DNA of 64,000 nt from Micavibrio sp. (GTDB lineage: Bacteria > Pseudomonadota > Alphaproteobacteria > Micavibrionales > UBA2020). The stretch lies in the NCBI GenBank assembly GCA_028283745.1, contig JAPWJZ010000001.1, positions 62,001 through 126,000 of the forward strand, read 5' to 3'. The notes beneath the pieces were generated by a model that ran no database searches, had not been told where the DNA came from, and was given only the letters and a program-made list of their open reading frames with translations. A program made the position numbers and the translations under genes. Of the stretch, positions 34,344-44,187 are shown piece by piece (within the stretch, counting starts at the first letter, position 1; each line of letters starts with the position of its first letter).

Positions 34344-34865
34344 TTATTTTTTCAGCTTCTTTTTCAACGCCGCGACCACATTGGGGGTGGCGAAGTGGCT
34401 GACATCCCCGCCGTGGCGGGCGATTTCCTTTACGAAGCGGGAGGAAATGAACTGGTGCTTGTCCTGCGACATCAAAAACATCGTTTCAATGTCGCGGTTC
34501 AGGTAGGCGTTCATGCCCGCCATCTGGAATTCATATTCAAAGTCCGACACGGCGCGCAGGCCGCGCACAATCACGCGCGCTTTCATATCCAGCACAAATT
34601 CCATGAGCAGCTTGGAGAAGGAAACGACTTCGTACGATTTGCCGATCATCTTCTTGTTGTTCTTCATGTCGGTTTCCAGCAGCAGCTTGCGCTCTTCCAC
34701 CGTAAACAACGGGCCCTTGCTCTGGCTGTCGGCAATGGCAATGACAAGGTGATCAACAACCTTCAACGCCCTCTCGATGATGTCCAGATGGCCCAGCGTC
34801 ACCGGATCAAACGTGCCGGGATAAACGCCGATCAGCGGCTGGTGTTTGGATGCGGGGGAGGTCAT
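34344..34865 (-). CDS. coaD: Phosphopantetheine adenylyltransferase
   Basis: A 173-residue enzyme for the penultimate step of coenzyme A synthesis. Y-P-G-T-F-D-P-V-T-L-G-H-L-D holds the nucleotidyl-transferase T/HxGH motif, and I-V-R-G-L-R-A-V-S-D-F and I-S-S-R-F-V-K-E-I-A are typical CoaD regions. The C-terminus ends K-K-K-L-K-K. It lies directly after gyrA on the minus strand (gap 176 bp with half-repeat elements). The pairing gyrA-coaD is common in alphaproteobacteria. Confidence 0.96.
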   Translation of the reverse strand: MTSPASKHQPLIGVYPGTFDPVTLGHLDIIERALKVVDHLVIAIADSQSKGPLFTVEERKLLLETDMKNNKKMIGKSYEVVSFSKLLMEFVLDMKARVIVRGLRAVSDFEYEFQMAGMNAYLNRDIETMFLMSQDKHQFISSRFVKEIARHGGDVSHFATPNVVAALKKKLKK

Positions 34866-34950
34866 AGGGATTTTCCTTTATGCCGTTTTCAGGCCTCAAG
34901 CGTACTCCCGGCGCAATAAAAAGGGAAATTCCTTTTTGAGCGAGATAAGA

Positions 34951-35018
34951 GGAGCCTTCACTGCGCTCAGAATGACAGCCTGCAAATAACAGTTGTCCTG
35001 AACGAAATGAAGGATCGC
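34951..35018. repeat. Two half-copies of the REP-like palindrome
   Basis: GCCTTCACTGCGCTCAG with AATGACAG (34954-34977) matches the right arm of the 3059-3133 element. GTTGTCCTGAACGAAATG with AAGGATC (34992-35017) resembles the left arm. The arms here are in reverse order, back to back, as if two partial elements lie head to head. The region lies between gyrA and coaD. Confidence 0.6.
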
Positions 35019-35041
35019 CCTTAATTCTTAAATCCCGGCGC

Positions 35042-37747
35042 TTAAACCGCCGGTTCATCCTCCGCCATATCCTTGATGATGGCGGCGGAGACGACTTCTT
35101 CGCCGTCGTCGACGCGGAAGAGGGTGACCCCCTGGCTTTGACGGCCGACGAAGCGCACGTCTTCGACCGGCATGCGGATGATCTGGCCGCTATTGGCCAC
35201 CAGCATCACTTCATCGCTGTCATGCACGTTGAAGGAACCGACGATTTCGCCGTTCTTCTTGCTAAGCTTCATGTTCCAGATGCCCGAGCCGCCGCGGTTG
35301 GTGGTGCGGTATTCATACGTGGAGGTGCGCTTGCCAAAGCCCTTGGTGGTGACGGCCAGCAGGAATTCCTCGAGCTTCGCAAGCTCGCCGTAACGCTCAT
35401 CTGTAAGCGAGACGTTGCCGGAAACTGCTTCTTCTTCGTCCGCCTCGACCTCGACCGTGGCATCTTCAATCTGGCGTTCGGCGGCGGCGCGCTTCAGGTA
35501 GGCGAAGCGTTCATCTGCCGTCGCATCAACGCTGTTGATGATGGAGATGGAGACGACTTCATCCCCCTCCATCAGTTTGATGGCGCGGATGCCTGTGGAG
35601 GCGCGGCTCTTGAAGACGCGCAGGTCGGCAACGCCGAAGCGGATGGCCTTGCCCTTGCGGGTGGACACAAGAATGTCGTTCTTGTCGGTGCAGGTGCGCA
35701 CGTCGATGAGTTTTTCATCGCCTTCCAGCTTCATGGCGATCAGGCCGTTGGCGCGCACGTTCTGGAAGTCTTCCAGGCTGTTTCGGCGCACGGTGCCGTG
35801 GGAAGTGGCAAAGATAACATCGAGCGCCGCCCATGTCGTTTCGTCTTCCGGCAACGGCATGACGACCGAAATGGTTTCGCCCTGTTCCAGCGGCAGCAGG
35901 TTAACGAAGGCTTTGCCCCGCGCCTGCGGCGTGCCAAGGGGGAGGCGGTAGACCTTCATTTTGTGGCAGATGCCCTTGGTGGTGAAGAACAGCACAGGGG
36001 TATGCGTATTGGCGATGAACAGGTCGGTAACGAAATCTTCTTCCTTCGTGATCATGCCGGTGCGGCCTTTGCCGCCGCGCTTCTGCGCGCGGTAGGTGGA
36101 AAGGGGCACGCGCTTGACGTAGCCCGCGTGGCTGACGGTCACGACCATGTCTTCCTTCTGGATGAGGGATTCAAGGTCGGTTTCATGCTCCACGGCCAGC
36201 AGTTCGGTGCGGCGCGGCGTTGCAAAGCGGGCTTTAATGTCTTCCAGCTCGGCGCGCAGCACTTTCAACAGCTCGACGCGTGAGGAGAGGATTTTCAGGC
36301 ATTCTTCAATATAGGCGCAAACGTCTTTCAGCTCGTCGCCAATCTTGTCACGTTCGAGCGCGGTCAGGCGGTGCAGGCGCAGGTCAAGAATGGCCTTGGC
36401 CTGAATTTCCGACATTTTGTAGGTGTTGTCGTTCGCGACCGGGTATTCGGGATCGTCGATCAGCTTGATCAGCGGGGCGACGGTGGCCGCGGGCCAGTGG
36501 CGCGCCGTCAGCTTCTGGCGGGCGTCGTTCGGGTCGCTCGCTGTGCGGATGATGGCGATGATTTCATCAATATTGGCAACGGCAACCGCCAGGCCCGCCA
36601 AGATATGCGCGCGTTCACGCGCCTTGCCGAGTTCAAAGATGGTGCGCTTGGTGATGACTTCTTCACGGAAGCGGAGGAAGGCATCCAGGAATTCCTTCAG
36701 GTTCATGACCTGCGGGCGGCCATAGTTGAGCGCCAGCATGTTGGCGCCGAACGAGGTTTGCAGCGGGGTGAACTTCAGAAGCTGGTTCAGCACGACATCG
36801 GGGATCGCATCGCGCTTGATTTCAACGACGACGCGCACGCCGTCGCGGTCAGATTCATCGCGGACTTCGGAGATGCCTTCGACGATTTTTTCACGCACGC
36901 ATTCGGAAATGCGCTCCAGCAGGCGCGACTTGTTCACCTGATAGGGGATTTCATGCACGATAATCGCGGTTTTGTCCTTGCGCAGTTCCTCGAACGAGGT
37001 TTTGGCGCGCATGATGATGGAGCCGCGGCCCGTGTGGTGCATGCCAAGGCTGCCGTTGCGGCCCAGCACCTGCGCACCGGTCGGGAAGTCGGGGCCGGGA
37101 ATGATTTCGACGAGTTCGTCGATTGTCACATCGGGGTTGTCAAGGCAGGCAAGGCAGCCGTCGATGACTTCGCCAAGGTTATGCGGCGGAATGTTGGTGG
37201 CCATGCCGACGGCAATGCCGCCCGCGCCGTTGACAAGCAGGTTGGGGAAGCGCGACGGCAGCACCGTCGGCTCCAGCATCGATTCATCGTAGTTGGGCTG
37301 GAAGTCGACCGTTTCCTTGTCGATGTCTTCCAGCATGGTTTCGGCAGCCTTGTTCAGGCGGGCTTCGGTATAACGCATGGCGGCGGGTGAATCGCCGTCC
37401 ATGGAACCAAAGTTACCCTGCCCGTCGATCAGCATCAGGCGCATGGAGAAATCCTGCGCCATGCGCACCATTGCGTCGTAAATCGCGCTGTCGCCGTGCG
37501 GGTGGTATTTACCCATGACGTCACCGACGATACGGGCGGATTTTTTGTAGGGCTTCGAGCTGTCGTAGCCGCCTTCGCGCATGGCGTACAGAATGCGGCG
37601 GTGCACCGGCTTCAAACCGTCGCGCACATCGGGCAGGGCGCGGGAGACGATCACGCTCATCGCGTAATCGAGGTAGGATTTCTGCATTTCGGCTTCGATG
37701 GTGATGGTCGAAATGTCGGTTTTGGGCGCGGTATTGTCCGTGGTCAC
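35042..37747 (-). CDS. gyrA: DNA gyrase subunit A
   Basis: A 901-residue gyrase A. The catalytic tyrosine is Y126 in A-M-R-Y-T-E-A-R-L. The quinolone-determining positions equivalent to E. coli S83 and D87 are S87 and D91 ([10 protein letters not shown]), both wild type. The GyrA box appears as Q-K-R-G-G-K-G-R near residue 560, distinguishing it from ParC. The C-terminal beta-pinwheel and a short acidic tail (E-D-E-P-A-V) follow. Start ATG 37747. It is a DNA-supercoiling enzyme with GyrB, which is encoded elsewhere. Confidence 0.97.
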   Translation of the reverse strand: MTTDNTAPKTDISTITIEAEMQKSYLDYAMSVIVSRALPDVRDGLKPVHRRILYAMREGGYDSSKPYKKSARIVGDVMGKYHPHGDSAIYDAMVRMAQDFSMRLMLIDGQGNFGSMDGDSPAAMRYTEARLNKAAETMLEDIDKETVDFQPNYDESMLEPTVLPSRFPNLLVNGAGGIAVGMATNIPPHNLGEVIDGCLACLDNPDVTIDELVEIIPGPDFPTGAQVLGRNGSLGMHHTGRGSIIMRAKTSFEELRKDKTAIIVHEIPYQVNKSRLLERISECVREKIVEGISEVRDESDRDGVRVVVEIKRDAIPDVVLNQLLKFTPLQTSFGANMLALNYGRPQVMNLKEFLDAFLRFREEVITKRTIFELGKARERAHILAGLAVAVANIDEIIAIIRTASDPNDARQKLTARHWPAATVAPLIKLIDDPEYPVANDNTYKMSEIQAKAILDLRLHRLTALERDKIGDELKDVCAYIEECLKILSSRVELLKVLRAELEDIKARFATPRRTELLAVEHETDLESLIQKEDMVVTVSHAGYVKRVPLSTYRAQKRGGKGRTGMITKEEDFVTDLFIANTHTPVLFFTTKGICHKMKVYRLPLGTPQARGKAFVNLLPLEQGETISVVMPLPEDETTWAALDVIFATSHGTVRRNSLEDFQNVRANGLIAMKLEGDEKLIDVRTCTDKNDILVSTRKGKAIRFGVADLRVFKSRASTGIRAIKLMEGDEVVSISIINSVDATADERFAYLKRAAAERQIEDATVEVEADEEEAVSGNVSLTDERYGELAKLEEFLLAVTTKGFGKRTSTYEYRTTNRGGSGIWNMKLSKKNGEIVGSFNVHDSDEVMLVANSGQIIRMPVEDVRFVGRQSQGVTLFRVDDGEEVVSAAIIKDMAEDEPAV

Positions 37748-37901
37748 TGGGCAAGCCTTTCAGAGCTTTTGTTGCTTATTTTGAGACTCGTATTTTTAGC
37801 ATTTTTGACCCGCCGGACAAAGACATAAATAGAGATATGTCCTTCACATAATGCGCAGTTAGCGGCTTGATTTGCTTGGGTATTTATGAGACGATTTTGC
37901 C

Positions 37902-38273
37902 ATGAAAGCCTGCATTGCCGCTTTTGCGCTTATCGCGCTGCTTTTACTGCCCTCGCGGCCCGCGGCGGCGGATGATTCTGGTCCCTGCATGGCCGCGGCC
38001 GCCAGCCTCGATGCTTTCCTGCTGGCGCAACCGCGCACCTGCACGACCGATGATGATTGCGACGGGTTTTATTACCGTGCGGATTCCTGCGCCGCGCCCG
38101 TGGTGCTGCCCAAGGGTAATGACACACCCGATTTTTTAAAAGAGCTTGAAGCCCGCCAGAATACCGTACGGCAAGCCTGCGCCGCCGACTGGTCCAGCCG
38201 CGGCCCCTGTTCCCCCACACCCTTCAAAGCCGCCTGCAATGACGGCTTGTGCGTGGATACGCTGGGGAAATAG
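37902..38273 (+). CDS. Small exported cysteine-rich protein
   Basis: A 123-residue protein with a clear signal peptide (A-L-I-A-L-L-L-L-P-S-R-P-A-A-A). The mature part has eight cysteines (for example R-T-C-T-T-D-D-D-C-D, D-S-C-A-A-P, Q-A-C-A-A-D, A-A-C-N-D-G-L-C), likely four disulfides. It would fold in the periplasm or be secreted. No family recognised. It ends 6 bp before the convergent chromate transporter. The start ATG 37902 is preceded by no strong ribosome site. Confidence 0.6.
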   Translation: MKACIAAFALIALLLLPSRPAAADDSGPCMAAAASLDAFLLAQPRTCTTDDDCDGFYYRADSCAAPVVLPKGNDTPDFLKELEARQNTVRQACAADWSSRGPCSPTPFKAACNDGLCVDTLGK

Positions 38274-38279
38274 GCATCT

Positions 38280-39647
38280 TTAAATAAACGACAGCACCAT
38301 GCCCACCGCCGCACAAACGGCGAGGGTCACGGCCATGCCTCTTTTCAGTATCAGCAACAGCACGGCGGCAAGGGCGGCGATGAGGATTGCGATGGGGTTG
38401 AGGGAGGACCATACGGGCATTTCGAAGGCGAAGGGGCCGCGGCTGAAGGGTTGCAGTCTTGCGAACAGCACGTGCAGCGCGAACCAGATGGCAAGGTTCA
38501 GGATGACGCCTGTTACCGCCGCCGTGACGGCGCTTAAGGTGGCCTGCAGCCCTTCGTGGCGGCGCAGGCGTTCCACATAGGGCGCGCCAAGGAATATCCA
38601 CAAGAAGCATGGCACAAAGGTAACCCAGAGTGTCAACGCCGCGCCCAGGGCCCCCGCAATTGGCGCGGGCAGGTCGCCGGCGCTGCGGAAGGCCGCAAGG
38701 TAACCGACATGCTGCAATACCAAAATCAACGGCCCCGGCGTCGTTTCCGCAAGGCCGAGGCCGTTCATCATGTCGGTGGCATCCAGCCAGTGGTATTGCG
38801 TCACGGCCTGCTGCGCCACATAGGCCAGCACCGCATAAGCGCCGCCAAAGGTCACCACCGCCATTTTGCTGAAGAAGATCGCCATGCGGGCAAAAACATC
38901 ATCCGACCCGCGCAGGCGAATGCAGGCCAGCACGGGCAGCAGCCACAGCGCAAGGCCGATCAGCAGCGTGCCGGTGGCGTGGCGGCTGCAGGGCTCCGCA
39001 TGTGCCAGCTGGCCATTTTCAAGCATGCGGTCAATCACGCTGGGCGCGGGTGCGGCGGCGGCGGTTTTGGCGGGCGGGACTTTCAATATATGTGGAGCAA
39101 GGCGCGCCGCCGCAAACCCGAAGCCTGCTGCAGCAAGCACAATCAGCGGGAAGGGGGCTGCAAAAAAGAACAGCGCGATGAACGATGCCGCCGCCAGCGC
39201 CAGATGCGCCGCCGTGCGCAGCGCGCGCTTGCCGATGCGCAGCAGCGCTTCAATCACCACAACCATCACGGCGCATTTCAGGCCAAAGAAAATACCGGCC
39301 GCCAGCGGCAGCGCATGATAGCGAGCGTACAGGAAGCTGAGCAGCAGCATGAGCGTTGCACCGGGCAGAATAAACAGCAGGCCCGCCGCAAGGCCGCCGC
39401 GCGTGCGGTGCAGCAGCCAGCCGATGTAGGTTGCCAGCTGCATTGCCTCCGGCCCCGGCAGCAGCATGCAGTAATTCAATGCCTGCATGAAACGCGCATC
39501 GCTGATCCAGTTCTTTTCCTCGACCAGAATTTTATGCATCAGCGCAATCTGCCCCGCCGGGCCGCCAAAGCTGAGCAGGCCGATTTTAAAAAATGTGCGC
39601 AGCAGTTCACGAAACGGCACGGGATGAGGGGCGGATGATGCGATCAT
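38280..39647 (-). CDS. chrA: Chromate transporter ChrA (two-domain type)
   Basis: About 455 residues, ten or more membrane segments. Two related halves are visible: F-F-K-I-G-L-L-S-F-G-G-P-A-G-Q near the start, and F-F-S-K-M-A-V-V-T-F-G-G-A-Y-A about residue 255. That is the typical long-chain CHR family layout. The first half carries the L-P-G-P-E-A-M-Q-L segment. CHR proteins export chromate in resistant strains; many members serve other anions. I start at ATG 39647 (M-I-A-S-S-A-P-H), preceded by AAAAGGG; ATG 39662 is possible. The frame upstream of this is non-coding. Confidence 0.88.
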   Translation of the reverse strand: MIASSAPHPVPFRELLRTFFKIGLLSFGGPAGQIALMHKILVEEKNWISDARFMQALNYCMLLPGPEAMQLATYIGWLLHRTRGGLAAGLLFILPGATLMLLLSFLYARYHALPLAAGIFFGLKCAVMVVVIEALLRIGKRALRTAAHLALAAASFIALFFFAAPFPLIVLAAAGFGFAAARLAPHILKVPPAKTAAAAPAPSVIDRMLENGQLAHAEPCSRHATGTLLIGLALWLLPVLACIRLRGSDDVFARMAIFFSKMAVVTFGGAYAVLAYVAQQAVTQYHWLDATDMMNGLGLAETTPGPLILVLQHVGYLAAFRSAGDLPAPIAGALGAALTLWVTFVPCFLWIFLGAPYVERLRRHEGLQATLSAVTAAVTGVILNLAIWFALHVLFARLQPFSRGPFAFEMPVWSSLNPIAILIAALAAVLLLILKRGMAVTLAVCAAVGMVLSFI

Positions 39648-39933
39648 GCCCTTTTGTAACATGGCTCGAATGGTCGCTGCATATGATTGTGATGTGCGCA
39701 AAGAGCGGCGGCGTTTTCTGTTCCCGTTACGTGCTGAATTATGCGGCACTGCACAATAAAAACACCGTGTTTTGCGTTGTTTTGTATTCATAACTGCCTG
39801 CCGGCAACGCGCGCACATAATATATTTACAAATATGGCAACAAGCCCTTGCTATCACCTTTTGTTTTAGGCACATTTCCGCGCATCAATACAAAAGCGCC
39901 TTTTAGGGCAACGTCTTAACAAAGGAAATACAA

Positions 39934-42051
39934 ATGCCGTTTGATATACAGACTATCGTTATCGCCTGCGGTGTGCTGGCACTCGTCTATGGTGTCCTCA
40001 CGACCTTCCAGGTGGTATCCTCCAGCGCCGGTAACGCGCGCATGCAGGAAATCGCAGCCGCTATTCAAGAAGGCGCGCAAGCTTACCTGAACCGCCAGTA
40101 CCTTACGATCGGCCTTGTCGGCGTTGCGGTTGCTGCCATCCTTACCTATGCCATCGGTGTTGAGCCCGGTATCGGTTTCGTCATCGGCGCCGTGCTGTCG
40201 GGTATCGCCGGTTATGTCGGCATGAACGTTTCCGTCCGCGCCAACGTCCGCACCGCTGACGCCGCACAGAAAGGCCTTCAGCCCGCGCTGACCGTCGCCT
40301 TCCGCGCCGGCGCCATCACCGGCCTGCTCGTCGTCGGCCTCGGCCTTCTCGGCGTTGCCGTGTATTACTTCTACCTGAAAGCCCAGCACACCGCTGACGG
40401 CGTGACGGACTGGACGCCCGTCCTCTCCGCGCTCGTCGCGCAGGGCTTCGGCGCTTCGCTTATCTCCATCTTCGCGCGTCTTGGCGGCGGCATCTTCACC
40501 AAGGGTGCGGATGTCGGTGCCGACCTGTGCGGCAAGGTTGAATCCAACCTGCCGGAAGACGACCCCCGCAACCCTGCCGTCATCGCCGACAACGTGGGCG
40601 ACAACGTGGGCGACTGCGCCGGTATGGCCGCCGACCTGTTCGAGACCTATGCGGTCACGCTGGTCGCCACCATGCTTATCGCGTCCAGCCTTTTCGCGCC
40701 GGGCGACATCCAGAAAATGCTTGAACTGCCGCTGCTCATCTGCGGCCTTTGCATTATCTCCTCCATCATCGGCACGTACTTCGTCCGCCTGGGTTCTTCG
40801 CAGAACATCATGGGCGCGCTGTACAAAGGCCTCGTCGTGACCGGCGTTCTTTCTGTCGGTCTCGTCTGGTGGGCGATTGACAAGCAGGTCGGCATGAATG
40901 ACACCGTCAGCCTCGCGGCCGGCGGCACCATCACCGGCATGAAGCTGTTCTATTGCGCCATGACCGGCCTCGTCGTGACGGCGGCCCTCGTCGTCATCAC
41001 CGAGTACTATACCTCGACCGCGTTCCGCCCCGTCCGCTCGATCGCGAAAGCGTCCGAAACCGGCCACGGCACGAACGTAATCCAGGGCCTCGCCGTGTCG
41101 CTTGAATCGACAGCGCTGCCCGTCATCGTCATCGCTGTCGGCATCTACGTCGCTTTCTGGGCGGCGGGTCTCTATGGTATCGCGCTTGCGGCAACCACCA
41201 TGCTGGCGCTTGCCGGCATGATCGTCGCGCTCGATGCTTACGGCCCCGTGACCGACAACGCCGGCGGTATTGCCGAAATGTCGAAACTGCCGAAAGACGT
41301 GCGCGTCGTCACCGACGCACTCGACGCTGTCGGCAACACGACCAAAGCCGTGACCAAGGGGTATGCCATCGGTTCCGCGGGCCTTGCAGCGCTCGTGCTG
41401 TTCGCCGCCTTCACGGAAGAACTGAAGCACTACTTCCCCGGCATTGCGTTCAGCTTCCCGCTGAACCAGCCGCTGGTTATCATTGGCCTGTTCATCGGCG
41501 GCATGCTGCCGTACCTGTTCGGCGCCATGTCCATGATGGCCGTCGGCCGTGCTGCGGGCTCGATCGTGATCGAAGTCCGCCGCCAGCTGCGCGAAATCCC
41601 CGGCATCCTTGCCGGCACCACCAAGCCTGAATACGGCCGTGCTGTCGACATGCTGACGAAAGCCGCCATTAAAGAAATGGTTGTTCCGTCGCTGCTGCCG
41701 GTGCTGTCCCCCATCGTCCTGTTCGTCGTCGTTTACTACGTCGCGGGCACCGTCGAAGCGGCCTTCCAGGCTGTCGGCGCCATGCTGGTCGGCACGATCG
41801 TAACGGGTATCTTCGTTGCCATCTCGATGACCTCGGGCGGCGGCGCATGGGATAACGCCAAGAAGTACATTGAAGAAGGCCACTTCGGCGGCAAGGGTTC
41901 CGAAGCCCACAAAGCCGCCGTGACCGGCGACACCGTCGGCGATCCCTACAAGGACACCGCCGGCCCCGCCGTCAATCCGCTCATCAAGATCACCAACATC
42001 GTGGCGATCCTGCTGGTGGCTGTGGTGGCAAAACTTCTGGCACACGGTTAA
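39934..42051 (+). CDS. hppA: K+-insensitive proton-pumping pyrophosphatase
   Basis: A 705-residue membrane pyrophosphatase with about 16 membrane segments that uses pyrophosphate to pump protons. The substrate site is [19 protein letters not shown] (209-227). [10 protein letters not shown] has Lys at 471 and Thr at 474. The Lys at this place is the known marker of K+-independent H+-PPases (Ala in K+-dependent ones). ATG 39934 follows AAAGGAAATACAA. Monocistronic, with a strong terminator behind it. It probably conserves energy under low-ATP conditions. Confidence 0.97.
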   Translation: MPFDIQTIVIACGVLALVYGVLTTFQVVSSSAGNARMQEIAAAIQEGAQAYLNRQYLTIGLVGVAVAAILTYAIGVEPGIGFVIGAVLSGIAGYVGMNVSVRANVRTADAAQKGLQPALTVAFRAGAITGLLVVGLGLLGVAVYYFYLKAQHTADGVTDWTPVLSALVAQGFGASLISIFARLGGGIFTKGADVGADLCGKVESNLPEDDPRNPAVIADNVGDNVGDCAGMAADLFETYAVTLVATMLIASSLFAPGDIQKMLELPLLICGLCIISSIIGTYFVRLGSSQNIMGALYKGLVVTGVLSVGLVWWAIDKQVGMNDTVSLAAGGTITGMKLFYCAMTGLVVTAALVVITEYYTSTAFRPVRSIAKASETGHGTNVIQGLAVSLESTALPVIVIAVGIYVAFWAAGLYGIALAATTMLALAGMIVALDAYGPVTDNAGGIAEMSKLPKDVRVVTDALDAVGNTTKAVTKGYAIGSAGLAALVLFAAFTEELKHYFPGIAFSFPLNQPLVIIGLFIGGMLPYLFGAMSMMAVGRAAGSIVIEVRRQLREIPGILAGTTKPEYGRAVDMLTKAAIKEMVVPSLLPVLSPIVLFVVVYYVAGTVEAAFQAVGAMLVGTIVTGIFVAISMTSGGGAWDNAKKYIEEGHFGGKGSEAHKAAVTGDTVGDPYKDTAGPAVNPLIKITNIVAILLVAVVAKLLAHG

Positions 42052-42075
42052 TTCTTAACCGTCAAACCGAATGAC

Positions 42076-42106
42076 AAAACCCCCGGTGGCAACACCGGGG
42101 GTTTTT
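42076..42106 (+). terminator. Terminator of hppA
   Basis: AAAACCCCCGGTG (42076-42088) pairs perfectly with CACCGGGGGTTTTT (42093-42106) around a GCAA loop, 25 bp after the hppA stop. Confidence 0.93.
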
Positions 42107-42257
42107 CATGAGCTGTTGTTCGGCACTTTTTCAGGGGGTCCTTAAACCCTTGAAAGGGCAGGGAAGAAAACGAAAAACGCTTTAAAAACAATGCCCCAGT
42201 TGACCTATTGCGGTAATTCGCCTATGCTCCCGGCACGTTATGTTTAAGGAGCCCATC

Positions 42258-42893
42258 TTGTCTACCGTCACCAAAACCTTCATGAACTATGAAGAGCTCG
42301 ACCTTTACGACAGCTTCCGTATCAACGTCGAAGTCGCCAGCCGCGACATCAGCCCCGCCGCTTTCAGCCAGATTAATTTTGGCCTGCCGCCGACGTATCT
42401 CGGCTTCCCGACCAATTTCTACTTCTTCGATGCCGATGTGACCACGCACGCCGACGGCACGCAGACCATGGGCGCACCGCGCAACCAGTCCAAAGAATAC
42501 GTCGTCGCCGACCTCGTCATGAGCCTTGACGACTACAAGCGCCGCGAAGAGCCGAAGCTGAAAGAGCTGAAGCAGCAAAAACATTCCCGCTTCAGCCAGG
42601 CGATGAGCGAGTTCCTCGATGGCGGCCTCAGCCTGACCCGCGCCTTCAAGGCCGCGCTGTCGCCGAAGCGTCCCATCCTCAGCTGGTACATCCAGAACGT
42701 GGAATCAACGCTGGCAGATGCCGCCCGCGACGGCGTTAAAACGGTCTCCCTGTGGGACCGCGAAAGCGTCACCACCGCAAAGCCCGTGACGGATGACATG
42801 ATCATCCTCGACAAAACCCTGCGCCAGATCCACCCGCCGCTGACGCTGGTGCCTGTGGCCGCCGCCAAGCCGTCGTTCTTCAAGTCGATCTAA
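42258..42893 (+). CDS. Hypothetical soluble protein
   Basis: A 211-residue protein starting at TTG 42258. AAGGAG lies 6 bp upstream; an ATG 18 bp earlier (42240) has no ribosome site. No signal peptide or membrane segment. The first 90 residues alternate aromatic strands (for example N-F-Y-F-F-D-A-D-V-T-T-H-A-D-G-T), and a middle basic helix (K-R-R-E-E-P-K-L-K-E-L-K-Q-Q-K-H-S-R-F) is followed by a Lys/Pro region. No family recognised. It lies alone between hppA and an ankyrin gene. Confidence 0.55.
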   Translation: MSTVTKTFMNYEELDLYDSFRINVEVASRDISPAAFSQINFGLPPTYLGFPTNFYFFDADVTTHADGTQTMGAPRNQSKEYVVADLVMSLDDYKRREEPKLKELKQQKHSRFSQAMSEFLDGGLSLTRAFKAALSPKRPILSWYIQNVESTLADAARDGVKTVSLWDRESVTTAKPVTDDMIILDKTLRQIHPPLTLVPVAAAKPSFFKSI

Positions 42894-42976
42894 TCAGGCT
42901 TTTATCGCCTATATCAATATATAGACGGCAGCAGTTTCGCGTTGCTGCTTTTTCATCGCCTGCCTATAATTGGCGC

Positions 42977-43507
42977 ATGAGCCCAAAATCAGAATTCAAT
43001 GCCGCAACGACTGCTGCGGCCGAAGCGTCTTTCCTCGCCGCGGTGCGTGCGGGGGGTGAGGTGCGCGTGGCGCGCTTTCTGAAAGATGCGCCAGCCCTTG
43101 CGTCCGCCCGTGAAATGTCGACGGGCTGGACGGCGCTGATTATCGCCGCCAAAAACGGTCATGAAACGGTGGTAAAACAATTGCTGAAAGCCGGGGCGGA
43201 TATTGAAGGCGCGGATAGCGCCGGCTTTACGCCCCTCATGCATGCCTGCCTTGCGGGGCAGGGCAGCACTGCGCGTTATTTGGCGGAAGCGGGCGCATAT
43301 GCCGGCCGCCGCAACCGCATGGGCATGACAGCCGCCAGCTGCGCAAGGGGGGCAGATTTCCCCTCCCTTGGTGATGAAATGGAGCGCGCCGCGCAAAACC
43401 AGCCCGATGCGCTCAAAAAATACTGGCAGCGCGAAGCGGGCGAGATGGCCGGGAACGGCCTGCAAAAACCCGTTGCCGTGCGCAAGAAGCCGGTATCGTT
43501 TAAATAA
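42977..43507 (+). CDS. Ankyrin repeat protein
   Basis: A 176-residue soluble protein with about three ankyrin repeats between residues 45 and 125: G-W-T-A-L-I-I-A-A-K-N-G-H-E-T-V-V, K-A-G-A-D-I-E-G-A-D, and F-T-P-L-M-H-A-C-L-A-G-Q-G. Arg/Lys-rich N- and C-termini. No signal peptide. Third ankyrin gene of the window; this one converges on bamE. Binding partner unknown. Confidence 0.82.
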   Translation: MSPKSEFNAATTAAAEASFLAAVRAGGEVRVARFLKDAPALASAREMSTGWTALIIAAKNGHETVVKQLLKAGADIEGADSAGFTPLMHACLAGQGSTARYLAEAGAYAGRRNRMGMTAASCARGADFPSLGDEMERAAQNQPDALKKYWQREAGEMAGNGLQKPVAVRKKPVSFK

Positions 43508-43527
43508 AGCCTGGATCAGGTATTCGA

Positions 43528-43980
43528 TTAATTCTTCGGCCCGGCGCTTTGGTTGAACTTGCCGAGGTTGCCGACGAACTGTTGCACGGCGGTAAATTCC
43601 TTGCCGGCGGTCGGGGTTTTGCGGCTGACAATATCAACATCCTTGCCCAGCTTGGGGTCGACGTTGGTGACGGCGGCCACGATATCTCCTTCGCCGAAGG
43701 TAACCTTGATGATCTGGCGTTTATCCACCTCGGGCGCGAAGATGCCTTTCTGGCTGTCTTTTTCGCCTACGTAGTACCAGGTATTCGGGTCAAACGGCGC
43801 GATGTCGGTGGGCGGGCCCCAGAGCGCTTCAACGTCGGCGCGGGTCGAGGCCTGCGGGGTAATTTTTTCCAGCTTTTGCGGTGATACCATGTTGCCATGC
43901 ACGGCCACGGTCGGCGCGCAGGCGGCGGCCAGCAAAACGGCGGAAAGCGGAAGCAGCAGGCGGGCGAAACGCTGGATCAT
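43528..43980 (-). CDS. bamE: Outer-membrane assembly lipoprotein BamE (SmpA/OmlA family)
   Basis: About 150 residues. A lipoprotein signal peptide ends with L-A-A-A-C (lipid-attached C21). The mature part V-S-P-Q-K-L-E-K-I-T-P-Q-A-S-T-R-A-D-V-E-A-L-W-G-P-P-T is the SmpA/OmlA core, followed by W-Y-Y-V-G and the F-G-E-G-D-I-V strand. BamE stabilises the BAM complex at the outer membrane. ATG 43980 is chosen for the compact signal sequence; ATG 44013 has GGTGG upstream and is possible. It is divergent from the YceD gene. Confidence 0.88.
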   Translation of the reverse strand: MIQRFARLLLPLSAVLLAAACAPTVAVHGNMVSPQKLEKITPQASTRADVEALWGPPTDIAPFDPNTWYYVGEKDSQKGIFAPEVDKRQIIKVTFGEGDIVAAVTNVDPKLGKDVDIVSRKTPTAGKEFTAVQQFVGNLGKFNQSAGPKN

Positions 43981-44187
43981 GGGGTCAAAAGCCTTTATGG
44001 GGGCGGGGGTCATACCCACCTGTTTTATCGTTATTTTTATACGGCGATGCCGCCCAAAAGACAAGTTTAATGCCATGCGGAAGGCAGGGGTACGCCTCCC
44101 GCAGGGCGGGGTTAATAAGGAAACCCTTGTTTTGGCGGTGTTTTGGTCGTATAAACCCGAGGACATTTTTGACAAGGCTGCCGTAAC

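Noticed and set aside
38556-39638. 360-codon plus-strand frame across chrA
   Set aside because: Composition is rich in Arg, Gln and His with no membrane pattern, whereas the opposite strand gives a proper two-domain ChrA.
39916-42045. Long open frame antisense to hppA, about 700 codons
   Set aside because: It mirrors the hppA coding strand and has a His/Asp/Gly-rich low-complexity composition; hppA is certain.
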